This document shows positions 32,140 to 40,174 of a stretch of 40,639 bases of DNA, piece by piece (the stretch's first letter is position 1; every line of letters begins with the position of its first letter). The stretch is from Sorangium cellulosum. GTDB lineage: Bacteria > Myxococcota_A > Polyangia > Polyangiales > Polyangiaceae. The DNA lies in NCBI GenBank assembly GCA_020720045.1, contig DYPH01000044.1, positions 1 through 40,639 on the forward strand, in the 5' to 3' direction. Position numbers and translations under genes: made by a program. Under the pieces are notes generated by a model. The model ran no database searches. It saw nothing but the letters and a program-made list of their open reading frames with translations, and had not been told where the DNA came from.

Positions 32140-33771
32140 TCACGGTGGGGGCGGACCGGCATCGGCTTCGTCCTCATCTCCAAGGACTTCATCGGCATCT
32201 TCTTCTTTGGTTCCGCCAAGTTCGGAGGGGAGCGTCGGCAAAGGAAGTGCATCGAGTTCCGCGTTCCAGGCGGCCCGGTTCGCCTCGAAGGCCTCGCGCT
32301 CATTGGCGGGGACCGAGCGAATGCCGTCCATCTTTAACGTCGCCGGATCGATGAACTTGTCCCCCTTCTTTACCGCAAAGTGGAGGTGGGGACCGGTCGC
32401 TCGCCCGGTCTGCCCGGCATAGCCGATGAGTTGACGCCCCTCGACGTGCTGCCCGACGTGCACCTTCCCGAAGCGCGAGAGATGGCAGTAGGCGGTAATG
32501 AGCCCGTTCGAATGCTGGATTTGAACCATGTTCCCGCAGGGGCCGCTATCCGCCGCAAATTTAATCGTCCCGGGCGCCACGGCGTAGACCGGCGTGCCGA
32601 CGCTCGCCGCATAGTCGACGCCGTTGTGAGGCTTCACGATATGCAGCACCGGATGCATGCGGTGCGGATTAAAGCGGGACGTAATGTGCGCAAAAGGGAC
32701 CGGAGACCGGTAACCGCCCGTGTAAGGCTGCTGCCCTTTCCCGTCATAGAAACTGCCCCCTCGAGCCGGGCTTCGGTAGTAGCGGAGGGGGGTCGCGTTT
32801 GCCTTCGGGCTCAGGTACTCGATGGCATCAAGATCGGGTTTTCCCGAAGGCTTTCCATCAATTACCGTCTCTATGAAGAGAAGTCTCAGTCGGGAACCGG
32901 GGCGGACTGCAGCCGCGTCGACGTGCCCCTCAAGACCATCCTCAATCCGGTCGAGAAGTGCGTGATCAATCCCCGCTTCCGTCGCCGCCGTCTTGAGGTC
33001 ATCCTTCACGAGGAGTGCCTTCGCGGTGCGGCGCTTTTCCACAACCAGCGTTAGCTTCTCACCAACAAATGCGCCGTCTTTCTCGCGAACTTGCCATACA
33101 TCGCCAGGACTTGTCTCGTACTCAAACGCCTTAACGACGTTACCATCTTTGGTGAGTGCGACGCGAAACTGATCCTTTTCGTGGAGACGATCAAAGCTTC
33201 GAATGCCCTTGAACGCGTCGAGGATTCGCTGCGCCCCTTTTGCGCCAACGCCGGCATGCCGAAGGGCGACAAGGAAGGTTTGGTGGCCCACCTTCTGCTC
33301 GACGACTTTGACCGACTCGTCACTCGCGAGGTCGGCTACGCGGAACCGCGGCGCGTAATTCTCAGGAATTCCGGACGCATCGGCATCACTCCCGCCGTCG
33401 ACGCCGGCCATGGCGGACGCCTCGGCCTGGGTCGCCGTGGGGACGTCGTTTCGAGGACGGCCGCTCCCAAGCATGAGGGCGAGGACGATACCGACGACCG
33501 GTCCGAGCACGACGGCGACGAGGACCGCCGGGCGCCGACCGAGGCGATCGAGGAGCGATTCGCCGTTTGCCGAGGGCGTCGCGTAATCGGAGAGCGGCAC
33601 CGCCGGCGGGACCTCCTCACTCGGTCGCGCCTCTTCGCCTACGGAAGCCGACGTAGCCCCATCAGGGGCCGAAGTTCCGTCGTCCCGCAGCGGCGGTCCG
33701 TCGGCCTCAGCCCCCGAGCCACCTCCGGCAGAGCTCGGGGCGGAGGGGTCAGACGTCCGCTCCTCAGTCAC
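32140..33771 (-). CDS. M23-family peptidoglycan endopeptidase-like protein
   Basis: 543 residues from a GTG. Residues 1-78 are an acidic Ser/Pro/Asp cytoplasmic leader, and one transmembrane helix at ~81-102 puts the rest in the periplasm. Residues 140-350 resemble the N-terminal domain of MepM/NlpD-type proteins (Leu-Val-Val-Glu-Lys-Arg-Arg and Asp-Leu-Lys-Thr-Ala-Ala). The LytM/M23 domain shows the metal ligands: His382 and Asp386 in His-Asn-Gly-Val-Asp, and His462 and His464 in Pro-His-Leu-His-Phe. All are present, so the Zn site looks intact and a D,D-endopeptidase activity is expected. The C-terminal acidic tail is unusual. It precedes the MCE gene on the same strand, with 73 bases between. 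Confidence 0.92.
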   Translation of the reverse strand: MTEERTSDPSAPSSAGGGSGAEADGPPLRDDGTSAPDGATSASVGEEARPSEEVPPAVPLSDYATPSANGESLLDRLGRRPAVLVAVVLGPVVGIVLALMLGSGRPRNDVPTATQAEASAMAGVDGGSDADASGIPENYAPRFRVADLASDESVKVVEQKVGHQTFLVALRHAGVGAKGAQRILDAFKGIRSFDRLHEKDQFRVALTKDGNVVKAFEYETSPGDVWQVREKDGAFVGEKLTLVVEKRRTAKALLVKDDLKTAATEAGIDHALLDRIEDGLEGHVDAAAVRPGSRLRLLFIETVIDGKPSGKPDLDAIEYLSPKANATPLRYYRSPARGGSFYDGKGQQPYTGGYRSPVPFAHITSRFNPHRMHPVLHIVKPHNGVDYAASVGTPVYAVAPGTIKFAADSGPCGNMVQIQHSNGLITAYCHLSRFGKVHVGQHVEGRQLIGYAGQTGRATGPHLHFAVKKGDKFIDPATLKMDGIRSVPANEREAFEANRAAWNAELDALPLPTLPSELGGTKEEDADEVLGDEDEADAGPPPP

Positions 33772-33908
33772 CGCAACGGTTTACCTGGCTGTCGCGCAGA
33801 GGACAACCACGATTGCAGCAGGTCACCTTTGCCGTTGACACCCGAAACCTTTCGTGATTGCGGCGCGGCGGGGGCGACAAGGGCGGCCGCACGTGGCATC
33901 GTCGCGCC

Positions 33909-34637
33909 ATGGACGCAAGGACCCGCGAACGTCTCGTGCACGCCAAGGAGCTCTTTGAGCACGACGATTTCTCCGGCGCCGAGCCGCTCCTCCGAGAAAT
34001 CGTGGAAAAACATGAGGGTCTCGCCGACGTCCACGACATGCTCGGCGTGATCGCCCACGCCCGTGGCGACTTCGCGATCGCGGAAGAGCGGTTTGAGCGA
34101 GCGCTCGCGATCAACCCCAGTTACACAGAAGCGGCATTGAATCTTGCCGTTACCTACAATGAGCGTGGTCGGTACGATCGCGCGAAAGCGCTCTTCGAAA
34201 AGGGGATCGTCGGCAAGCCGCACGGCGCCGGCTTGGAAGGACTCGATCCGTTTGTGCGCGGCAAACTTGCGAATATGCACGCAGATGTCGCGAAGGCCTA
34301 TCGGGACTCGGGGCTCGTGCAAGAGGCGATCGTCGAGCTTGAGAAGGCCATTTTTCTCTGCCCCCAGTTCATCGACTTGCGGACGACGCTCGGTCGCCTG
34401 TGTCGAACGAACGGCGATCATCTTCGGGCGAAGGCCCATTTCGAGGCGGCGCTCGCCGTTCGCCCCTCCTACGTGAAGGCGCACGTCCAGCTTGGGCTGG
34501 TGCTCCAGGATTTGGGCGATGCGGCGGGGGCGCGACGGGCCTTTGAAGATGTGCTCCGGTTTGCCCCCGATCATCCGCAAGCAAAGCTCTATTTGCGGGC
34601 ATTGAAGGAGGGGCTCGCCGACGCAAAGCGCTCTTAG
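33909..34637 (+). CDS. tetratricopeptide-repeat protein
   Basis: 242 residues from the ATG at 33909; an in-frame start 17 codons upstream would add an Arg/Gly stretch. It contains about five TPR helix pairs (Ala-Glu-Pro-Leu-Leu-Arg-Glu-Ile, Ala-Glu-Glu-Arg-Phe-Glu-Arg-Ala-Leu-Ala-Ile-Asn-Pro, Ala-Lys-Ala-Leu-Phe-Glu-Lys-Gly, Ala-Ile-Val-Glu-Leu-Glu-Lys-Ala, and a final pair ending Val-Leu-Arg-Phe-Ala-Pro-Asp-His-Pro-Gln-Ala). No signal peptide, so it is a cytosolic protein-protein interaction scaffold of unknown partner. It is divergent from the M23 gene (137 bases) and overlaps the convergent lipB by four bases. Confidence 0.88.
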   Translation: MDARTRERLVHAKELFEHDDFSGAEPLLREIVEKHEGLADVHDMLGVIAHARGDFAIAEERFERALAINPSYTEAALNLAVTYNERGRYDRAKALFEKGIVGKPHGAGLEGLDPFVRGKLANMHADVAKAYRDSGLVQEAIVELEKAIFLCPQFIDLRTTLGRLCRTNGDHLRAKAHFEAALAVRPSYVKAHVQLGLVLQDLGDAAGARRAFEDVLRFAPDHPQAKLYLRALKEGLADAKRS

Positions 34638-35458
34638 GCCGGGTGGAGCTCCGAGTACTGCTTCGGGGCCGCATACGTTTGCCGGAGGCTCGCCGTCTCG
34701 GCGGCGCTCGCCAGGCGCCCGTCGCCGCCAAAACGGGCGAGAAACGCAGCGAGGACCTTCGCGGCGAGGGGGTCGCTCATCGGCGCATCCCGGTCCTCGG
34801 CGCCCAGCGCTTCGAGAGATGTCACCCCATGATCGGGGATATTACACGGGATAATGTACTGAAAATGCGAGAGGTTCGTTGAGATGTTGAGGGCGAACCC
34901 GTGCATGGTGACCCAGCGCGACAGGCGAACACCGATCGCTCCAAGCTTGGCGATCGGTGCCCCGTGGAGCGACTCGGCGGTGGCGTCTGCCGGATGGGGC
35001 CAGCGACCGGGGCTCGCGGTGTCGACCCAGACGCCGAGCAGCGTTTTGTCGGTGACGTAGCCGGCACCGATGCCGTAGCCCGCCGCAAGCTCAATCATGA
35101 TTTCCGCGAGAATACGTACGTATTTTCGAACGTCTTCCAGCGTCGGCTTCAGATCAAAAATCGGGTACGCAACGAGCTGGCCAGGACCGTGGTAGGTGAC
35201 GTCGCCGCCACGACCGGTCTCGTGGACGTCGACGCCGTGGCTCGCGAGGAACTCCCGGGGGGCGAGGATGTTCGCCTCTTTGGCGCTCCGCCCGAGGGTC
35301 ACTACCGGCTCGTGCTCGAGAAGCAAAAGGGTATCGGGGACTTCCCCCGCCTGCCGCGCTTCCAGAAGGGCTTCCTGGAGGGCGTGGCACTCCGCGTAGC
35401 CGATGCGGCCGAGCCGGTGAACGACGAGGGTACGGCCGTTGAAAGGTCCTGCACTCAT
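34634..35458 (-). CDS. lipB: octanoyl-[acyl carrier protein]-protein octanoyltransferase
   Basis: 274 residues. LipB moves octanoate from acyl-carrier protein to the lipoyl domains of dehydrogenase complexes and GcvH. The family blocks are present: Arg-Gly-Gly-Asp-Val-Thr-Tyr-His-Gly-Pro-Gly-Gln (residues 83-94), catalytic Lys171 in Ala-Lys-Leu-Gly-Ala-Ile-Gly-Val-Arg, Met-His-Gly-Phe-Ala-Leu-Asn, and the catalytic Cys205 in Ile-Ile-Pro-Cys. Length is slightly above the usual ~215-250, owing to an insert around residues 147-166 and a short C-terminal extension. The start ATG overlaps the stop of the HD-GYP regulator (ATGA), so the two are co-translated, an unexpected pairing. No lipA is seen in the window. 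Confidence 0.96.
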   Translation of the reverse strand: MSAGPFNGRTLVVHRLGRIGYAECHALQEALLEARQAGEVPDTLLLLEHEPVVTLGRSAKEANILAPREFLASHGVDVHETGRGGDVTYHGPGQLVAYPIFDLKPTLEDVRKYVRILAEIMIELAAGYGIGAGYVTDKTLLGVWVDTASPGRWPHPADATAESLHGAPIAKLGAIGVRLSRWVTMHGFALNISTNLSHFQYIIPCNIPDHGVTSLEALGAEDRDAPMSDPLAAKVLAAFLARFGGDGRLASAAETASLRQTYAAPKQYSELHPA

Positions 35459-36975
35459 TCAGGAATCTCGCGACCGGCCGCCGCTTCGGCCTCCCGGTAG
35501 TCATCAAGACCGACGACGAAGGCATCGGCGACGTCCGGATCGAACTGGGAGCCGGCGCAGCGCTCGATCTCGCCGACGGCGACCTCGTGGGGCATCGCCT
35601 GTCGGTAGGCGCGGTCGGAGGTCATGGCGTCGTAGGTGTCGGCGACGGAGATGATGCGCGCAATGAGCGGGACGTCATTTCCGGCAAGTCCGAGCGGGTA
35701 TCCGCGCCCATCCCACCGCTCGTGGTGGAGGTAGACGCCGGGGATCAAGGGATTGAGGAACTTGATCGGGTCGAGGATGTCTTTTCCGAAGACGGGGTGC
35801 TTCTTGAAGGCCTCGTACTCATCCTGGGTGAGCTTCCCCGGTTTGTTGAGGTTCATCACGCAGCCGATCTTGCCGACGTCGTGCATGAGCGCGCTTTGAC
35901 GGACAATTTCGACTTCGGCCGGTCCGAGTCCGAGGCGCTTCGCGAGGTAGGCGGCGTAGATGGCGACGCGATCCGAGTGGCCGGCCGTGTACCGGTCCAT
36001 CTTGTCGATCGCCTTTGCGAGCCCTTCGATGGTCTGCTGGAAGGTCGATTGAAGGTCCTCGTAGAGGCGGGCGTTTTCGATGGCGGCGCCGGCCCGCGAC
36101 GCGACGATGGCGAGGAGCTTCCGCTGCCCCTCGTCGAAGCGTTTCGCGCGGCCGAAGCTCGCGACGGCGATGAAGCCGAGCATCCGGTCCTTCATGCGGA
36201 GCGGCACCGCGAGGAGGCTTTCCAGGTCGCGCTCGGGGCGATCGGCGAAGAAGCGGAGCCCCTTCTGGCCGTGCTCAAGAAGGACGGTCGCCTCTTTGAA
36301 ATGCGCTTTAATTGCGGCAGCATCGAGGCGACCGAGCTCGACGCCCTGGTCGTCCCCCTGGCGGATTTCGTCGTTCCCGGCGATGCCGCGCACGCGCACC
36401 TGACGCTGGCGTTCGGTCATGCCCCCCTCGCCGTCGTCGAGGTAGGTGCAGGCGAGGTCGCCGTGGATTTCGTGCATGGCGGTGTCGCCGATGGTTGCGA
36501 CGACCTCTTCCAGCGACAAGCTCGCCTGAATTGCCTCGCTGACCTTGTAGAGACTGAGTGCCTCTTTCAGGCGAAGGTTCTCCGCCGACAAACGCTGCTT
36601 TTCAAGCCCACGCTGGACGACGTGGATCACTTCTTCGACCTTGAAGGGCTTCAGAATGTAGTCGTAAGCGCCCCGCTTCATGGCGTCGATGGCCGTCTCG
36701 ACGGTGCCGAAGCCGGTCATGATGACGGTGAGCGCTTGCGGGGCGTGCTTGCCGACCTGCTCAAGCAGCTCAATGCCGCCCATTTTCGGCATTTTCAAAT
36801 CGGACAAGACGAGGTCGTAACGGTGCTGGGAGAGCTCCGTCATCGCCGCAGTTCCGTCTTCCGCCGTGCGAACGATGTATCCTTCCATCCCGAGAAAATC
36901 TGCGAGGATATCGCGAATGAATTTCTCGTCGTCGACGATGAGGACCCGCGGCCGTTCTTCGGGAGGATTCGACAT
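35455..36975 (-). CDS. response regulator with GAF and HD-GYP domains
   Basis: 506 residues. The receiver domain (~8-122) has the acidic pair Asp15-Asp16, phospho-acceptor Asp59, Met-Thr-Gly near 87 and a Lys-Pro-Phe at ~109, so it looks phosphorylatable. A helical linker with a GAF domain follows (~140-305). The C-terminal HD-GYP domain (~320-490) has His-Ser-Asp-Arg-Val, His-Asp-Val-Gly-Lys-Ile-Gly, His-His-Glu-Arg-Trp-Asp-Gly-Arg-Gly-Tyr-Pro, and Asp-Thr-Tyr-Asp-Ala-Met, all intact. It is thus a likely cyclic-di-GMP phosphodiesterase regulated by phosphorylation and by whatever the GAF domain binds. It heads a two-gene unit with lipB. Its start lies 38 bases from the divergent CPBP gene. 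The cognate kinase is not in the window. Confidence 0.94.
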   Translation of the reverse strand: MSNPPEERPRVLIVDDEKFIRDILADFLGMEGYIVRTAEDGTAAMTELSQHRYDLVLSDLKMPKMGGIELLEQVGKHAPQALTVIMTGFGTVETAIDAMKRGAYDYILKPFKVEEVIHVVQRGLEKQRLSAENLRLKEALSLYKVSEAIQASLSLEEVVATIGDTAMHEIHGDLACTYLDDGEGGMTERQRQVRVRGIAGNDEIRQGDDQGVELGRLDAAAIKAHFKEATVLLEHGQKGLRFFADRPERDLESLLAVPLRMKDRMLGFIAVASFGRAKRFDEGQRKLLAIVASRAGAAIENARLYEDLQSTFQQTIEGLAKAIDKMDRYTAGHSDRVAIYAAYLAKRLGLGPAEVEIVRQSALMHDVGKIGCVMNLNKPGKLTQDEYEAFKKHPVFGKDILDPIKFLNPLIPGVYLHHERWDGRGYPLGLAGNDVPLIARIISVADTYDAMTSDRAYRQAMPHEVAVGEIERCAGSQFDPDVADAFVVGLDDYREAEAAAGREIPE

Positions 36976-37013
36976 GAGCGGCCGGGGAAGCTACCAGAGA
37001 GCCCCGGCTCGGA

Positions 37014-37619
37014 ATGCGGAAAACGTCCATCCCCTTGCGTGCGCCCACGAAGACGGTTCCGCCGGTGGCGGCCGTGCGCAGCGTCGTTGTGATGGCGACC
37101 GTCGGCGTCGCCTTCTGCATCGCGGCGGTTCGCGGGGTGACGCTCGTCGGCCCCCCACGTGGGGCAACCGGCGTGGCCGCGGTCGGCGCGTCGCTCGCCG
37201 CCGTTTCCCTTGCCCTCGCCTTCCGAGTTGCCCGCAGAAAATATCAACTTCTTCAACGTGTTGCTGACGACCTCGCCGCAAGCAGCCCTTCGATCCCCGC
37301 CATCGTCGCGAGCGCTATCGCGGAAGAACTGCTCTTTCGCGGCGCCCTCGGCCCGTGGATCGGTGCGGTGCCGGCGGCGGCCCTTTTCGCGGCGGTCCAT
37401 CGCCTGCGCGGTGGCGGCGGCCTCCTCTGGAGCGGTGCCGCCTTCGTGTTTGCGCTCATCACGAACGCCCTCGCGACGGTCGATCGAAGCCTGCTCGCGG
37501 CGATCCTCTTCCACGCGATTCTCAACGTGCTGCTGGCGCAAATCGCGAAACAGGACGCAGCGGAAGAGGCGCGACAAATACGCGTAAAGGCTTCGCTCGG
37601 CGGGCTTCTTCGACGTTAG
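37014..37619 (+). CDS. CPBP-family intramembrane metalloprotease-like protein
   Basis: 201 residues, with the start uncertain (ATG 37014 or 37092). About five or six hydrophobic helices. The CPBP (CAAX protease/bacteriocin-processing) motifs are visible: Ala-Glu-Glu-Leu-Leu-Phe-Arg-Gly (Glu-Glu and Arg), then Phe-Ala-Ala-Val-His-Arg, then Phe-His-Ala-Ile-Leu-Asn near the C-terminus. All the predicted active-site residues are present. Family members process prenylated or signal-type peptides or act in self-immunity; the substrate here is unknown. It converges on the kinase gene with three bases between stops. Confidence 0.9.
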   Translation: MRKTSIPLRAPTKTVPPVAAVRSVVVMATVGVAFCIAAVRGVTLVGPPRGATGVAAVGASLAAVSLALAFRVARRKYQLLQRVADDLAASSPSIPAIVASAIAEELLFRGALGPWIGAVPAAALFAAVHRLRGGGGLLWSGAAFVFALITNALATVDRSLLAAILFHAILNVLLAQIAKQDAAEEARQIRVKASLGGLLRR

Positions 37620-37622
37620 AAA

Positions 37623-39422
37623 TTAGAGGCGAGCGAGCGTCACGCGGCGATCTTCGAGGGCGCCGGCGACGTCGTCGAGGAGACGTGCAAGCTCGCCAGT
37701 CAGCATCCGCAATGCGGCGAGGAGCCCTTCGAGCTGGCCGGTCGCGTCGACGAGGCGACCGTCGATGGCGTCATTTTTTCGATCGAGCTCTCGGGTGAGA
37801 GCGTCGATCTGAAACGTCAAATCGGCAACGGCCGCATCGAGGCGTTCTTCCTCCGCATACATCGATGCAACATTGCCCCCTTTGGCACGCGTAATCGTGC
37901 ATTCGGCGTCCAAACTCTCGCGCACCGCGCGGAGCTGCCCCCGGTCCCGCGAGAGGGCGTCGATGGCGCCTCCGAGCGACTCGCGGAAGGTCCGCGCCTC
38001 CGTTTCCAAGTCATCGACGGTCGCCTGGGTGTGGCGCACACGAACCGTCGTCCGGTCGACTTGGGGGAGCATCGCTTGCGCGGTGCCGAGCTTCTGCCGG
38101 CACTCGCTCACGCGGGCGGGGGCCATTTCGTCGGCGACGGCGCGCGCGGTCACAACAGCCGCAAGTCGCTCGATTTCTTTGGAAAACGAGAAGTCGGCCC
38201 GCTGAAACTCGGGGCGTGGCGGCGGAAAATCCAACACGTCAACGATGGTGGGCGGCGGCTCCTCGGGCGGCAGCTCGGGCATCGGAAGCAGGGCGCGGCC
38301 GTGTCGCGTTGGCGGCGGCGGCTCTTCGTCGACCGGTACAACTTTGGGAAAATCCTGAAAAATACCTGGCGGCGCGAGCGTCTCTTTGGCGGGCGCTGGG
38401 CGGGAGGCGCTCGCGGCGAGGAACTCGATGAGTGCGTCCTGCACGCGAAAGGCATCGGCGATGCGGACCATCGGGTCGCGGAGGAGACTCTGCATAACAA
38501 GTCGCGCGAGCGGCTCTGGCACGTCTGGCGCGAGCAATTGCAGCGGGATCGGCTCGGAGAGGAGCGGCGCCAACAGGAGCTGACTCTGGCCGCGCCCCTC
38601 CCAGGGGAGGCGTCCGGTGAGCGTCTCGTAGAGCATCACACCGAGGGCAAAGACGTCCGACGCGCCGGTCGCCGGGGCCCCTTCCAGGATTTCCGGGGCG
38701 ATGTAGCCGGGGGTCCCAAAGAGCTGGTCGCCGGTCGTAAGCTTCGGAAGATCTTCGAGTTTTGCGATCCCGAAGTCGGTCAGCTTCACGAGGGGTGAGC
38801 CGGGGACGAGACGGAAGACGTCGGGCTGCCCCTCGGGGGCGGTGCCGTCGTTGCGGAAGGGGTCGAAGGCGACCTCGCCGAGGTCTTCGATGCCGATGAC
38901 CGCTCGCGTGAGGAGGACGTTGTCCGGCTTCAAATCGCGATGAATCACGCCGAGTTCGTGGGCGCGGCCGAGGGCGCTCGCGACCTGGGCGATCATCGCC
39001 GCCCCCTCGCGGATCTCCGGGCGACCGCGACGGAGGCGCGCGTAGAGGGACTCGCCGTCGACGAATTCCATCACGAGCCAGGCGAGCCCGTCGGACTCGC
39101 CAACATCACTGATCTCCACGATGTTTCGGTGATGAATGCGGTTCACGGCGCGCGCTTCCCGGAGGAAACGCTCCCGCTGGGCGACGCTGCCAGCGAGCTC
39201 GGGGCGGAGGACCTTGATGGCGCTCGTCCGGTCGATCAGGACGTGGCGTGCAAGATACACGTAGGCAGTCGCGCCGTAGCCGAGGCGCCGCAAGAGTCGG
39301 TAACGACTCGCAAGAATGCGGCCCACGAAGGGGTCTTTCGGCTCGTGAAGCCGATGGCCGTCATTCGCGCAAAACTGCGCCCCCTCGTCTTGTGCCTCAT
39401 GGCACTGCGGACAAATCGCCAT
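37623..39422 (-). CDS. Ser/Thr kinase with N-terminal zinc-ribbon and coiled-coil tail
   Basis: 599 residues from the ATG at 39422. A short zinc-ribbon-like motif comes first: Cys4, Cys7 and Cys18 with a Cys-Ala-Asn-Asp-Gly ending that lacks the fourth Cys, as in many myxobacterial kinases. The kinase domain (~41-330) has the Gly-Tyr-Gly-Ala loop, Lys70, His-Arg-Asp (161-163), Asp-Phe-Gly (216-218), a Gly-Thr-Pro-Gly-Tyr-Ile-Ala-Pro-Glu activation segment and Arg at the end of the domain. About 35 residues (172-210) are inserted between the catalytic loop and Asp-Phe-Gly, longer than usual. A Pro-rich linker and a coiled coil (~400-599) with no membrane helix follow, so it is cytosolic. Target unknown. 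Confidence 0.93.
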   Translation of the reverse strand: MAICPQCHEAQDEGAQFCANDGHRLHEPKDPFVGRILASRYRLLRRLGYGATAYVYLARHVLIDRTSAIKVLRPELAGSVAQRERFLREARAVNRIHHRNIVEISDVGESDGLAWLVMEFVDGESLYARLRRGRPEIREGAAMIAQVASALGRAHELGVIHRDLKPDNVLLTRAVIGIEDLGEVAFDPFRNDGTAPEGQPDVFRLVPGSPLVKLTDFGIAKLEDLPKLTTGDQLFGTPGYIAPEILEGAPATGASDVFALGVMLYETLTGRLPWEGRGQSQLLLAPLLSEPIPLQLLAPDVPEPLARLVMQSLLRDPMVRIADAFRVQDALIEFLAASASRPAPAKETLAPPGIFQDFPKVVPVDEEPPPPTRHGRALLPMPELPPEEPPPTIVDVLDFPPPRPEFQRADFSFSKEIERLAAVVTARAVADEMAPARVSECRQKLGTAQAMLPQVDRTTVRVRHTQATVDDLETEARTFRESLGGAIDALSRDRGQLRAVRESLDAECTITRAKGGNVASMYAEEERLDAAVADLTFQIDALTRELDRKNDAIDGRLVDATGQLEGLLAALRMLTGELARLLDDVAGALEDRRVTLARL

Positions 39423-39449
39423 CCCGGCGACGCAGAGTACGCTGCGGGG

Positions 39450-39493
39450 GGCCAAAAAGGGACTTTGCGGCAGCCCTTCGCCGGATTTTGGCC
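39450..39493 (-). terminator. nested inverted repeat upstream of the zinc-ribbon kinase gene, possible terminator
   Basis: GGCCAAAA (39450-39457) pairs with TTTTGGCC (39486-39493), and inside it AAGGG (39457-39461) pairs with CCCTT (39474-39478). Read on the minus strand, the inner stem is followed by a T run. It sits between the DUF2752 stop and the kinase start, so it may end the first transcript or form a leader structure for the kinase. Arms are short. Confidence 0.35.
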
Positions 39494-39515
39494 GCTTTCC
39501 TTTAAATTGAAGCCG

Positions 39516-39953
39516 TTAGACCGGCTCGGGGCCGCCGAAGAGGCCGGCAAAACGGGCCAGGTAGACGAGCAGTTGCACGCCCCAGAGGGCGGCGAGCCCC
39601 TTCGCGATGCCAAGGGCGAGCCGATCGCGGCTGATGGCGGAAAAGCCTTGGAAAATGGCTATCTGGAGGCTCCGCGCCGCGAAGAGGCCGATGAGGGCGA
39701 CGATGAAGGGGGCGACGGCGTTGTGCTGGAAGGACTCGGCGAAATGTCCGTGCAAAAACGAGAGGATCGAGCGGGTCGAACCGCAGCCGGGGCACGGCGC
39801 GTGGAGGGTGGTCGCGATCGGGCAGCTCGCCAACGGCGACAGCGGGTAGGCGATCGCGAGGAGATACAAGGCTGCAAGCGCGGCGGCGTCGCGAAGGTGG
39901 AGTCTTGACGGGGGGGCAGTCGCGTGCACAGGGCGAGTAGAGCAGATCGCCAT
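39516..39953 (-). CDS. DUF2752 family small membrane protein
   Basis: 145 residues from the ATG at 39953; the longer upstream frame is Arg/Pro/Ser-rich and lies antisense to the next gene. The DUF2752 signature Cys-Pro-Gly-Cys-Gly-Ser-Thr-Arg is present in the first half, flanked by hydrophobic helices (about three in all). The helices around Leu-Ala-Ser-Cys-Pro also contain a Cys. The function of this family is unknown; it is a small inner-membrane protein widespread in bacteria. The Cys pair might bind metal or form a disulphide. It lies 93 bases upstream of the zinc-ribbon kinase on the same strand. Confidence 0.88.
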   Translation of the reverse strand: MAICSTRPVHATAPPSRLHLRDAAALAALYLLAIAYPLSPLASCPIATTLHAPCPGCGSTRSILSFLHGHFAESFQHNAVAPFIVALIGLFAARSLQIAIFQGFSAISRDRLALGIAKGLAALWGVQLLVYLARFAGLFGGPEPV

Positions 39954-40174
39954 CGATTTTACCGCTTTTGATCGCCGCCGCACGGGTGGCAGAAGCACAA
40001 AAAGGCGTTGATTTTCGTGGATTTGGGACGCCTTGTCCCACTGGAAACTTGGGGCGCGTCTCGGGCGCGTGCAAGTTCGGCCTTCCTGTTTGGGAGGGCT
40101 CCGGTACTCTACGCGGCGTCTTGGGGAACCGCATGCCGACGCGTGACGGACGACCCGCAGTCCAAGGAGCAGAC

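Noticed and set aside
30525-32354. Long open frame on the plus strand across the MCE gene (about 609 codons).
   Set aside because: It is antisense to the MCE protein, has no recognisable domain, and overlaps the kinase 3' end.
35587-37092. Open frame of about 500 codons on the plus strand opposite the HD-GYP regulator.
   Set aside because: It runs against an unmistakable REC-GAF-HD-GYP gene and shows no motif of its own.
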